Assembly: GCA_029851415.1 (NCBI GenBank)
Contig: CM056742.1
Coordinates: 11,263,736-11,327,735, forward strand
Source of the DNA: Eretmocerus hayati
Taxonomy: Eukaryota; Arthropoda; Insecta; Hymenoptera; Aphelinidae
Direction of reading: 5' to 3'
Length of the DNA: 64,000 nt
Part shown: in pieces, positions 12,801-25,093 of the stretch
Layout: the number at the start of each line of letters is the position of its first letter
Numbering within the stretch: position 1 is the first letter of the stretch
Notes under the pieces: model-generated
Told to the model about the DNA's origin: nothing
Databases searched by the model: none
The model's input: the letters and a program-made list of their open reading frames with translations, nothing else
Position numbers and translations under genes: made by a program

Positions 12801-15800
12801 ATGATCATTGAAAAACATGTAAAGTTTTTATCAGAGACACATATGCTGATTGAATCAACTATTGATGAAATATTCAAATTTTCATCCTCCTTATAAATAG
12901 AGCTTTCCTTTTTACTTCATTCCTTTCAATCAAATTGTAGAGGTATCGACAATTTTTCCATAGATTATTGAGTGGAAAACCGAGAATCTAATCTTGGAAT
13001 CTCACTATTTCTACAGAAGTTTCCAATGTCGCACGCTATAGAGCCTTCAAGTTACCTATTATGTTGTTAACATTCGTTCATCACTTTTATTATCACAATG
13101 TTTGAAGTATAGAACATATCTTCAAACTTGTTTGAGCTTCTATAATCTGTGTTTGATTGTATCATTCCAGTATTGTATACCTAACAGAAGTTTTAAGATT
13201 TATTGACAACTTTTTTCTCATATCAGTCGGCCGACGTATAGCACAGATCTCTTCTCCTTAAAAAATATGCAATAGTTACACCCAGACTCTTTGATAGATT
13301 GACTCTATGAGTACATTCAATCATCAGCTGTTGAGAAGTCATTGGCAATCGATTGTCAAAGTTTAGTTGATAGCTTTACACAGGTTCTCCCAAACTCAAT
13401 TTTGAGAAAAACTTGATTTGCTGCCGTGATCTATACACCATTATTAATATTATTCTGCAATAGTCTTTCATATCTTGTGCAATAGTAATAAATCATTACT
13501 CAGAACTCAGAAGTATTTCTGAGATGCCTACAGTTCCAAGTTTCCTTGCTAAGCAACACGTTATCACAGTAGATCATCTGCATGCAATCAAGTTTTCCAG
13601 AATTTTCAATAGTCATAATATCAATCTTACATTAGCATTTTATAAATTTCAATCCTTTATACAATGTTGATAATGGAATAGTAGACATTGAGTGGAACAC
13701 AATTGAGACTCTTAATGTAGTCAGCTCTTGTAAGAATATGATTCTTGATCAGTTAAAATAGTTGAGGGTATGTACACCAATGTTGATTTCAGTTACTTCA
13801 CGATGCACTCAGAGAAAATAGCGATAGATATCGAATTCCACATTCCTGATTACACTCTGCACAATTTAAGAGTTACCTTTTTCTGTGAAAGATTCTATCC
13901 CTGCTGTATACAAAATATAATATAAATTGCAGCAACGCAGTCGTAACAAAGTCTTAGAACAAAGAGGATCGTGTTTTTTAGCAATATAATCGTTACAGAC
14001 CCATAGTTCACATCCGAGTTTTATCATCCGGGAGGAAAGTAATTGATTATACGTCGGCTGACCATACATGGTTCATAAACTGTAAATTCTTTCCATATGC
14101 ACACATTCGTCTCATAGAGTGGGCCATGGACCGACCAAGTATTAATCGTTGTACGGCGGCTCTAGTCGAACATATATACCTCCATAATAACTTACCCTTT
14201 TACGGGACATTAACACTAGCTTTTTCATTGCATCTTTCTTTTTTCACTGAATGATTCACTTGATAATACTTACTTAATTTCCTCGAGTCCTGATATAAAA
14301 AGAAACAAAAACAGAACCGGATCGTCGAGCGGATACCCTAGTACCTAAAGTATGTGAGATGAGAGTGAAAATTGTGTAGCGAGTATGTGAATGATTCAAA
14401 GATTTTCGTACTTCTTTGTCCCATCAATAGCACTCACTAAAAAGAGTGATAGATATTCGTTTCAGAGAATCAATTCGAAAAATTGAGTTATCAGAAAAAC
14501 GGAAATGGTACCATTTTAGAAGAAAAAATTCAGCTCAGAATGAGTCAAAATCTAATTTGAATGATGATATCATTCCACGTTTTTCCATCAACAAAATTTT
14601 TGTTGAGGATTTTTGCAGTAAAGTATATCATTATTAGATTTATTTTAGTTATATCTTTCGATTATCGAACTCTTTGGTATTTCAAATGATTATTGAAAGT
14701 AATTTTGTGACGATTCTATGTAAGTTGATGGATTTTACCGTGTCCGTGTTTTATTGCTTTTTAACACTCCTGAGTACATTTTTATAAAATTTTTATGAAA
14801 TGCGCGAACTTTGAAAATTAGGGAGGAAACTTGAAGGTTTGCGCAAGGTGCAGTTGTATTGTAAATATTCCACCAACCCCGAATTGTAATTGAATTCTAT
14901 ATATACATTTTACTTACCGAGAAATATTGAAGTCTATATTTTAATATATTACATATAATTATCTAAATAACGAGAAATATTATAATCTTATTGTTTCAAA
15001 TATTAAGATGTGGAAACGACAGAAGGAATGTTTAAAAATATTGTTAAATCTTCAAAACACAACACCTTGTTGTAATGGTGAAAACTGAATAAAACTAAGG
15101 CAGCAAAAGAAGATTGAATCTTGAAGTTCTTTGACCTGACAGCGTTTGTAATACGGGACTTTTCTTTTCCCTGGATCTTATAATTTCATTGATAAGAAGA
15201 TAAGGATGTAGGAAAAGAGGGGGGGGGTTATCATCTCAATGGGATTCGATGAAAAAAATTAGGTCACTGACTGCAATTATGCAAGTATATTTGTTATTTC
15301 AATTTTCGTTTGATATATCATCATGAAGTTTTTCTTTCCCCTATAAAAGATTCTACTTTATATTAAATATCAACAGTTTTGCAAATATAAAAAGTATGGC
15401 TATAATACCACATATATGCAGTACAATATAACTATCTAAGTACTGTAACTTTTTACTTTGATAGGCACTAAAAACTCATTCCATTCAACTTGCACCTCTT
15501 GTACCTTATTCAAAACGTGAGTAAAACAAGATCACTGCTAGCAGAACTAATATGAAAATATTCTCACAAGCTATAAAATCATCATGCGATAATTTGAGAT
15601 ATCGCGTGATCTGAGGATTTCCTGGAATGATTTCAATACTGCGAAAAATGGATTTTCTGGTTTCTGTACAACAAATATATCCAACAAGCAATTCATTTTC
15701 AATAAGGCAAATTCCGATAATGGCGGAAGTTCAATCGAAGTTTTCCATAAACTTGCACTAAATTGTTACATACTAGTTAGTCTACTAACAATGTGCTAAC

Positions 15801-16139
15801 AATTGAACTCAATGAAAATTTAACTAAAAACATTTACTGTTTGTAAACGTTGAAATAGAGAAGAAAATGCAAGTCCTGCATCACTACTCATCTTAATATC
15901 GTCTGTACACTTAAGACTACCGGATAAGTCTTGACTAGCGCTCTAATTAAATTGAGATTAAGTACGCGAATTGCTATAAAGTTATCACATATTTTGGTAG
16001 GCCTGCATTCGGTTATTCAACGTTTAAAAGAAATTTGACGCAAACTGAAGTACTCCAGGCACTATGTGTACAGCTTCATCTTCTTTATAAGCTATGAGGA
16101 ATTTCCATCCAGACATCAGCTCTGGTCTAAGAAATGATA
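9837..16139. other. 6.3 kb AT-rich stretch, receptor 3' UTR then intergenic
   Basis: No convincing gene on either strand. AATAAA signals at 12088-12093 and 12603-12608 could end a long 3' UTR of the receptor gene. The open frames here are short, without splice partners or domain character. A minus-strand frame at 10488-10730 has a protein-like look but no support. A run of eight or more G residues lies near 15222. Confidence 0.5.
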
Positions 16140-18252
16140 CTATAAAACCAAAGATCGTGGAAAAATCTTCATAGAAATATAGTCATCTAAAACCTGTAAC
16201 ATAAAGTCTCTATCAGTATTTTTATAAATTTCCCAAAAATCTTTGGATAAAAACAGCATCAAAACTTCATCAAAATCTCTTACTTCTTTGAGAGCCTCTT
16301 TCGTTAAGCTTGGGTACATGTATGTGAAACCAGTATCTTGCGATAATTTTCCGGGATACAGATACAAGTTTTGATTGTGCAAAAGTTCTTGGTCTATGTA
16401 TGGTGAGAGAGGGCTATTTTCAACTTCATCTTTGTTGCATGCATCAGCCCAAGGACCCATGTGTTTGTCATTAATCTCTTCAACAACTGCATTCATGTCC
16501 ATCTGGAAACATAATTATACAAACTTAACAAAGAGATGAGATAGTAACTGATAGTTGGAGAACATAGCACAAACAATCTTTGCACCTTAGCCAATGATGA
16601 GAGAGCTGTTCCCCAATAATCATGATTTATGTTGAATAACTCAGATATTACAGAACTTATTGATCCTTGAGTTGAGTTACCCTCATCAACAAGATTATAA
16701 GTTTGTCCAATCGTTTCTGTCTTGGTAGCAACATGCCAAATAGCCCTTGCAACATCCCTGACATGAACAGTGCTCATGCGTAAATCAGGACCCCACAGGA
16801 GTTTCATCATTTCCTCTAAATGCTTGTACACAGCTCCAATGACTAGACGAGGTGCTGTGGGTCAAACATTTTAGTATCAAGAATTACATAGCATGAAGAT
16901 GGCAGATAATTTGTCTAACATGTTTACCCAATCCACTTCTATCTCCAGGTCCATAAACGATGCCTGGTCTCAAGATAGTATATTTTAAATCAGGAATATT
17001 TTTCAGCTCATTTTCAACTTGGAGTTTGTATTTGGCAACAAAAGTCCATGGTTCAGCTACAGCATCTTCTTTCAGAGGCATCTGAAAACGTTTTCAAGAA
17101 TAACTCTCCTTTCCCAAATTTGGGTTCAGTTATGACACCTGCGGAACTTTTATGAAGCTGTCATACCTTATCAGATGAAACAAAATTTCCAGAAGATAGT
17201 TCGACATAATGTTCAGCTCCAATTTTCACTGATTGTTGGGCACAATTTGTGCTAAGCTTGACGATGCCTTCCTTATACACTGGATCTGTTTGTCCACTTT
17301 TGGTTTCACCAGCACAGTTGAATACATATGAAATTGGATTGTCCAAAACAAAGGCATTTTGACAGGACACTATTGTGGGAGGATATTTCATCAGTATCAA
17401 ATTGATTTGGAGTAAGTGGATAATTATGAGGAACTCACCTGGATTAATCAAGTTTGCACTTCTAAAGTCAACTATAGGATTTTCAAAGATTTTTTGGTGT
17501 TTACTGTTCAGCCAAGCAGTCTGTGGAGGGACTTTGTCAACCACCCTCAAATACGATACTAACTCATTGTCGATCAGGTACTCAACTAGATTCCGTCCAA
17601 TAAATCCACACCCTGTTGAATGAAAAAATTGAGGTAAGCATATGAAGTGTAGATATTGAATGTGAATTTGTAATAAATTGTAGAATTGTGAATAAGATTA
17701 TCTGATCTTGAAAAGGAGAACTTTATGCTCACACGTTTTTACATATACACCGGTAAGAGATGAGTGGTATGAAACATTCATATTGGACTTATTTAATCTA
17801 CTAACAGAACGAATCAATAATGCGTAAAATTGAAGTCAACGTGGGCATTTAATAAGGGACGATCGATATCAAACTCTCAACTGATTGGACACTTGAAAAT
17901 ATGTTTATTTTCAATCGATGAATTTCGCCGAAAATAGTTTATCCTGAATCGATGAGTAAGATATGACCGAAAAAATATCAGAAGAATTTCTATGACACAT
18001 GAAATGCGGGAACTCCTTTCCACATACGTCAAAATACACTACACTTATCAGCACGTCGAATTGATAACTACGAACTAATTAATCATCACGCTCATCCAGA
18101 GTATCATTGAACTTGAACTCATATACACTACAAAAGATACTAAAATTGATATTGGAAAAATTAATAATCAAGAGTCGGTAGATTTGGACGAGAATACCTC
18201 CTAAAACGATGACGCCGGGTTTGCCGTTGGGTACTTTTTCGTGGGCCATCAT
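16140..18252 (-). CDS. atypical short-chain dehydrogenase (NAD-dependent epimerase family)
   Basis: Six exons on the minus strand: 18252-18198, 17612-17439, 17369-17167, 17081-16928, 16854-16586, 16502-16140. Together they give 405 aa. An in-frame TAA sits directly before ATG 18252, fixing the start to this codon or the ATG right after it. The N-terminus is a Rossmann fold with GGCGFIGRN at residues 18-26 (GxxGxxG). Further family marks are the NCAGETK segment, LRPGIVYGPGDRSGLAPRL and a YNLVDEGNSTQG stretch. The protein belongs to the extended or atypical SDR superfamily and should bind NAD(P)(H); the substrate cannot be told. It has no signal peptide or membrane anchor. The residue four before the catalytic lysine (K163 in FVAKYK) is valine, not tyrosine. 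It is divergent from MIC19, about 2.6 kb away. Confidence 0.8.
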
Positions 18253-20848
18253 TTAGAACACGCACACCGGAGAGTAGAAATATATAATACGAAAACGATG
18301 ATACGAGGGGCAGCAGTTTACTGTCGTGTTGAGGCGGACGGCTCACTCACGCGCCTTATTGCCGAACGAAACGTATATCCTTGAACCCCTCTCAATATAT
18401 CGCTACATATAACGCCTCCCTTTTACTCCCTCCTTCTTTGATTCGCCTCTTTCATTCCATCCAAGTTTATACAAATTTCGTACATCCGCATTCATCTATG
18501 TATACACGGATTGAGGATTCCTGGAACAAAATGAAATTATATTCAAATTGTGCTTGCAAGTTTTTGAATGAACTCGAAAAGGTCTCGGAAATGCGTCAAC
18601 GGTTGTACAGATTTTTGTTGTAAAAGTTATTCGAGAATAGAGTATAGTGTACTTGAAATATACTTGAATACAGAGCGAGTCATGTGATGACAATACTCTG
18701 CAGTATGTAGCCGTATCTTGCCCCTGATAAGAAGAGACAGAACGCACTCTTGACTCGAGGGGCTTCGGCTTTGACGAGCTTTCCAAGCTCTCGACGTGAT
18801 GGAAGCTTTTTGAGCGCGCGCGCATTGCATCGCACTGGCTTATATCTTCTCGCTGAATATACGGAATACATACAATATTTTTTTAGCCTTTTTTTTATCC
18901 TCTGGAACATTGCCGAAAAAACTTATATTGCTGATTCAATATACTATTGCAAAAATTCGTTGTCCCGAATCATTTTTATCAACCAAGTAGATATACTTTT
19001 TTTGCGTTGCCGGATATACGATTATTATCATTGCAAATAGGATTCGGACGGTTTTTTCCGTTTCGCGATGGACGTCCCATGTAGAGTATAAAAATGTACT
19101 TCAATTTGAATCCAATTATGGACACGTACACGATTCACACTTCGAGACGTAGTTGATATTCCTAGCGTGAAATGCACACACAGACTGCAAATCACGGATT
19201 GAAAACTAAAAGAGCACGTACTGCCGCATATGTCACATTATTCGCCCGAGCTCAAGGACATCTGACGCGCTCTTGCTTTGGAAGATGATGATTTCATAGA
19301 GAGAGAAATTAACACGAGTGTCCTTGGTTCTTTTCCTATATGCATGATTCTTATTCCATCAGATTTGTGAAAAAGTCTCCTTTCGCATCAAAAAATTTAG
19401 AAATGTCAATTATATGTCGACCGCACGGGACACCGGGTTATACACTGATTTTAAAATTTTTTCGGGCACATTCCTCTTATTTAATGCAGCTAGCTCATTA
19501 GAATTTTGAAAGATATGTCGGGGGGCCATCGCAATCAATCATTATCGTTGAGGTGTTCATTCATGAGATACTTAGAATCCTCTGTGTAACGTGTGACTTC
19601 GACACAGTCGAAGAACCATTCTACTTGGAAAATTTCATCCCTGCATGATACTTGGATCTTCAATTCCGAACCCCTTTTTCTTTTTGTCAAAATTTTTATT
19701 AGTAATTGGCGAAGTGGTTATTAGGTATAAAAAGTCGTGGATGTTCGAAGTAAACATAAATTAACTTTTATAAGAATTTTGATCCAAGAATATTGACAAT
19801 GAAATAATGCATGCTATGTTACATACACGTTTATCGACGATCGCTCAACGAGATTTATGTACATAATAGGTAGAGAAACAATTTCTAAATTTCCAAACTG
19901 CATGAATTGAAAAATATTCTGATTCCTGGTCCACTAAATAAATTATGGCAACGTATTCATCATTGAAATACATTTCGTGGCTCATATTAATCAGTATAAG
20001 CGATGTTCTATCAAACACTTTTTCTCGGCACGATCGGCACGATTCCCAGTTTCCTGGCTTATAATGTTCTTACCATATATTTGGAACATTGACGAGGAAA
20101 GGAAATTCGTCACTGACAAAAATGTAAATTCTCCGCAATCAGTATTGCCCCATAAATTGGTAAATTGACTTCTGCTTCTCAATCTCGATCTTTCAGATTT
20201 TCAACGGAGTCAAATTTTAATTCATGATTCGAAACATACAAAAAACCGGTTGCATTATTTTGTAAATGATCGATCGATCTTCGGTCACTTGAACTCAATG
20301 TGAAATTTATAATTCTTCGAAGAAAACGCATTTTAATTAGAAGAAATCGTATTTTATAAGGAAATACCTACATTAATCAACGCGGCGGAAAAACATTCAA
20401 TGAAAAACTTACCTATGCTTATACGATCAATGCAGGACATGCAATGACGGGGCGCACGAGAATTCGGAGAAATTGCAGACGAAGTGAATCGCGGTCGCGC
20501 TCATCACGCGCATACGATACACCTAACCTATTCGCGAACCCGACTATTTTATGTAACTAGTCATCCCGATGAAGGGCAGCTTGCCATATCCCGGCAGCCC
20601 CATCATCGGATAAACTCCCGAATGATTCCCGATCGACGACGTATACCTCGTCGCCGATGAGCTGTTCGGTGATCCTGGCAGGTATACACTACTTTATACC
20701 TTCGTCATACCCCTGACCTTTCAAAATCAAACCGGGTCAACTCCAACCCATCAATCTGTCTGCAATTCCTGTCAGCAGGTTAGAGCTCTCGTGGTGTCGC
20801 AAAAAAAATTATTCGAGTTCGAAGACAAAAAAAAACAAAGTGGCCAAA
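18253..20848. other. divergent intergenic region, dehydrogenase / MIC19
   Basis: About 2.6 kb between two head-to-head genes. It should hold both promoters and 5' UTRs. GC-richer patches (around 18780-18840 with an alternating GCGCGCGC run, and 20430-20700) sit near the two gene starts. I see no coding exon, RNA gene or repeat that I can defend. Confidence 0.5.
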
Positions 20849-21965
20849 ATGGGAGCGAGTCAAAGCTCTAGAAAACTCACCATAACCAACGACGAGGACG
20901 ATGCAAATGTCATAAGGATATCCGATGCTGTAGCTCAAAGGCTTGCTCAAAGCGCTAGCAGTGCTCCTGTTGATCCACCGCCAAGGCCAATACCTCAGAT
21001 GTCCACTGGTCAGGCACCCATCACAACTCAGAATGTTTCCGATTGTCCACCAAGCTTTACAATATCAGCGTTGGCTGTACAGCAACAGAAGGAAAAAGAG
21101 CTTGCGGACCAAGAAGTTTATTGGAAGCGCAGATTGCAAAATCTCGAGAAGACGCATGAAAAGATCAACAAGGCTATTGATGACGAGTACAAGAAGGCTC
21201 TTACCATCTTTGATGATTGCAGAGGTTTGTATAATGACTAATCTAGATATCTGTATGCATTCCCTTAGCTTTTCATTCAAAAGTCTAAGGTTTTCAACTG
21301 CTTGATCCATTTCTAAACACTTCATTTGCATCACCTGTTATCATTGTAGTGTCCCTCGAATAAATAGAGAGCGGCTTGACATCACTTGCAGATTCACTTA
21401 TTGTTAGTAACTTGACAGTCCCTGATCACTTGTAATTGAAAGTAGTCTGTATTTGACTTCTCAAATTGATTTGTAAGCACTGACTTTTGCTACATAGATC
21501 CATGACAGACTCAGCATCACAGTTTTCTCATGAATGCTATTTCACTGATATAACATTTTTTAAATTATAGTAATTGAATAGCACATTGCTATGACTCTTA
21601 TGTATTGATTGATTATAAATTAGACCCATTTGATGATCCATGTAATTTTACTTCGTTTTGTTGCAAAGTATATAGTTTTATCCATCAGCTTTCAAACAGA
21701 TCATTAATGATAATCATCATGTTGGTAGTGAACACTAAAATATTTTCATGGCCATGACAACTTGAACGATTGACCTTAATAAATTATTCTTCTCCTTACA
21801 GTAATCAAAGCTCAGAATGCAGTGAAACCTTGCAGTGAAAATTCAAAAAAAGTTCTCAAGTGCTACCAAGAAAATCCAAGAGAAACACTGAGATGTGCTG
21901 ACTTGGTTGCACAATTCTCAAGTTGTGTAGATCAGCGCCGAGCAAATCTCATGAAATGTAACTAA
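20849..21965 (+). CDS. MICOS complex subunit MIC19 (CHCHD3/6 family)
   Basis: Mitochondrial intermembrane-space protein of the MICOS complex, which holds cristae junctions and binds MIC60. Two exons, 20849-21224 and 21802-21965, give 179 aa. The start at 20849 is chosen because it yields MGASQSS, a typical N-myristoylation signal known in this family; the preceding GTG frame is not needed. Residues 1-30 carry the conserved VIRISDAVAQRL segment. A glutamine- and lysine-rich coiled coil follows (about 75-120). The C-terminal CHCH domain has the twin Cx9C pattern: C136-x9-C146 and C157-x9-C167, the substrate pattern of the MIA40 import pathway. An AATAAA at 22011-22016 may end the transcript. 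The gene is convergent with BCAP31. Confidence 0.92.
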
Positions 21966-22010
21966 CACCCACCAAACTTAATTTTGGAAAATTCATTTTG
22001 TGTTCACCAA

Positions 22011-22016
22011 AATAAA
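22011..22016 (+). terminator. MIC19 polyadenylation signal
   Basis: AATAAA 46 bases after the MIC19 stop codon, in an AT-rich 3' flank. Confidence 0.5.
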
Positions 22017-22211
22017 CTCCTAATTGTTGATAATTTACAATAATCTATGACTCTAATGGAAAACTTCAAATGGTGGACTGTATGATGCGAATGAATGCAA
22101 TTACAGCAGTTGTAAGATAAGAGTTTGAATGTTGTTGAACTTCAAATCATATTAGGGATCCCTGGGAGTAAAGTTAATGAACTTCAAAGTTAATGAAGTT
22201 CGTAGAATATT

Positions 22212-22217
22212 TTTATT
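22212..22217 (-). terminator. candidate BCAP31 polyadenylation signal
   Basis: AATAAA on the minus strand, about 740 bases after the BCAP31 stop. It implies a long 3' UTR facing the end of MIC19. Confidence 0.35.
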
Positions 22218-22957
22218 AAATAAAATATTACAAATAGAAAAAGATACCGTGTCTCATCTATTCCATAAATCCTGATTAAATAAGATATTAGAATCTTCAA
22301 TTCTTAAATCTACTATAACAATCCATTACCTTAGTTAATTACAATCCAAAAACATAACAGTATTTTCAATAAATGTGTTATATTTCTATTCATTACAAAA
22401 CTAGTACAAAGTAAATTACGACTCACACCTTATAGATTTGGATACATTCATGCTCAAGTAGAAATCATTAAGCTTGGAAATGGAGTAACACCCAAATTCC
22501 TGGTAAGAGCTGTACACCTAGGATGAAACTATGGGTTTTACTTTAGTAAATTAGAAAACCCAGGATACTAGGCTCTACTAGGTACTTTTATGGAGTTTGA
22601 GGTTTGAGTTTGAATTTGAGTCCTAACTCATGTTAGAAAGTGCAAAATTGACTGTGAAAACAAGGACCCTACATCAAAACTTACTCATCAGGAGGCTATT
22701 TGGTACCAAACACAGATTCTGAGAAAGAATTAAGTAATCTCTTTTATATGCAGAGAACCCAACAACAACGTGTGAACTGTAGAAGGAATTTCCCTTCCAA
22801 AATTTGTGCTCCAAGGATAAGTCAAGTTCTCACAACAGGAAGAGAGCTGCTTGTGATCTAAACTTTGAGGGAAAGACGTCTTTTCTATACTGCCCCACAA
22901 AGTAAGAAGAGGAGTCACATGCTTCAACCCAAATGATGATAACATTGAGATGAGAAA

Positions 22958-23747
22958 TTAGTTGCTTTTCTTGTTTCCTCCAGATGAGACAAGTTTTGCA
23001 TGTTCCTCATTCAATCTATCATATTCTTTAGCTAATGAATCAGCTTGAGATTTGATGGCTGCCTTGTCCTTCTTTTCTTTTGACAGTTGGTTCTCCAATT
23101 CTGTATTCTTGGATTCCAAATCCTTCAATTGAATTTTCAACTCTTTCACAGCCTTATCGTAAACTTCATTCGAGTCATTCTGTGCACTTTCTCCAGACTT
23201 CTGCAATAGATTTCTGGCTGCAGATGTAGCTGATTGAGCTTGTTTCATTGACGCCTCACTTTGAGCTAACAAATTTGCCTGAGCTGAAATTAAGATTACC
23301 AGACGACGAATTACAAGGCATAGGAACAGAGCAAATCCAGAGATGTAGAAGTTCCTTTGAGCTCTGAATAGCCTCATGTTGCCTATAATAGTCAAAGAGA
23401 AAATAAGATCAGTAAAGACATGCATTTTCTATTTCCATTTGTGAGAATTGGGCATATGACTCTAACTTGGTACCTTGCATCTCAGCATCCAAATGTTGAT
23501 GTCCATGTTCACTTGGATCCAGAGTTGAATATTTTCTCATCTCGCGTATAGCATCTAACAGGAACAAGACAAGGATTGCAAGCAGCACAAGGAAGTATAC
23601 CGAAGCTTGTTGTCCAAGACTTTGAAGAAACCTTGATTTGAACAGTCTGTTCCATCTTTGTGGGGAAGCAACTGGTAAGACCAACAGCAGAACAATAACT
23701 ATTTCAGCGTACAGGAATGAGGCAATTAATGTCCACTGCAGACTCAT
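22958..23747 (-). CDS. BCAP31: B-cell receptor-associated protein 31 homologue (BAP31)
   Basis: ER membrane chaperone and quality-control factor. Two coding exons, 23747-23474 and 23382-22958, give 232 aa (the human protein is about 246). An in-frame TGA lies three codons before ATG 23747. Three hydrophobic helices are visible: about residues 5-25, 45-65 and 105-120 (FALFLCLVIRRLVILI). A long charged coiled coil follows (QLKDLESKNTELENQLSKEK). The C-terminus is KKSN, a dilysine KKxx ER-retrieval signal as expected. A splice acceptor (GATTTTCAG) just upstream of the start, near 23772, indicates a 5' UTR intron, so the promoter is probably near 24.1 kb or beyond. It is head-to-head with SMC1. 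Confidence 0.93.
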
Positions 23748-25093
23748 CTTGACGAATCAACTTCACAGATCCTGAAAATCAACATGTAAAAATTGTGGGA
23801 TGAGTCATACACTTTAGGTGGAAAAAATTTTGCGTTGTCGTAGATATCGCGATGTGTACCGATTAGACTAGAATTTCATCATATTTTAATGGCCCTATTC
23901 TAATATGAAACGGTTCGCCGGATTTGACAAAAGTCGGATCGAGTGATCGAGCTAGTAACGTTTATTTTGGAACAACGATTCTCAAAATAAATACGTGTAT
24001 ACCTAAGTCCTAGGTTAGACGTGTAATTTTTCTGCTCATCCTGTTGAAGAGCATGCAGTTATCTTGTGTAAGTTTCAGACTGGAATAAGATATAACTGGG
24101 AGGCATACTTACGCTATTTGCTCAATAAAATTGATCAACGAAACACCGTCCACAGATTTAGGAATGACAGAATTTGATTATAAATATAGCTCTCCGCTGC
24201 GAACCTGGGCAAAACGGTGCTTTGGCTGAATTGCTGGGTTGTGCGGTTGGTTTTGCACGACGGCAGTCGGCAATGTCAAGGTGCATTATATAGAGAAGGG
24301 GGGGTGAAGGGAAGAGACTTTTCCCACGGAGCCGAACGCGATTGGTTCTCGTCATAATCCCGCTAATTTTTTTATGACGAAGCAAAAGTTTGCATTGGTT
24401 ATTGCAGAGATAGATGATTACAGTCGTATATTCGACGATTGATATGATTCCCAAACTTCATTTATTGCAAATTTCTAGCGAAATAGGCTCTCTGGCTAAT
24501 GCTCAAGTGATAAGATGTATACAAGAATAAGAAAAACCAAAAGATGTGAGAGCGTTTCAAAACTTTCTACAAACATTTCATCATCGGAGAAAAGAGATCC
24601 AAGTACAATATACTACCAGATAAAAAAAGATCCAAGATAATACTGGACTAGACCTACTAGTATGCAATTCTCTTTCCGTAAATTATAATATAGTTACAAT
24701 AACAACCAATAATGTGAGAACCCCAACAACTCGGTCAAGTTGTTATTTTACTGATTGATACTAAAGTGAAATTATTGATGCAACATCCATTTCAATTCTA
24801 ATTCTTTCCAATTCTATCTATCTTCAAAGGAAATCTCCCTATATTAAGAATTTTGAACTCCAAAGTCCAAAGTAAATTCCATGATTCCAAAACTTCTTCC
24901 CTCTCTCTATAGTCCCATGTGGAGGTAGTCCCGTGTAACGGTAAGCAGGAGCCAATGAAATGCGAGATTCATCGGAAACGTGTTTTGGCTTCTGCCAGCG
25001 TCGGCTTGTTGTGGTTGTATGTTTTGGGCGCCAATTCCTGTCAATTTTTTGGCGTAATCAATATTTTCTCTTAATGGATCACTCATAATCAAA
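23748..25093. other. divergent promoter region, BCAP31 / SMC1
   Basis: Holds the 5' UTR intron of BCAP31 and the SMC1 5' flank. Short GC-richer segments lie around 24180-24360, including ATTGG (CCAAT box on the opposite strand). No further gene is seen. Confidence 0.4.

Noticed and set aside
18496..18910. Overlapping minus-strand frames rich in Arg and Ser
   Set aside because: Several frames overlap in the divergent promoter region and none has splice sites or a motif.
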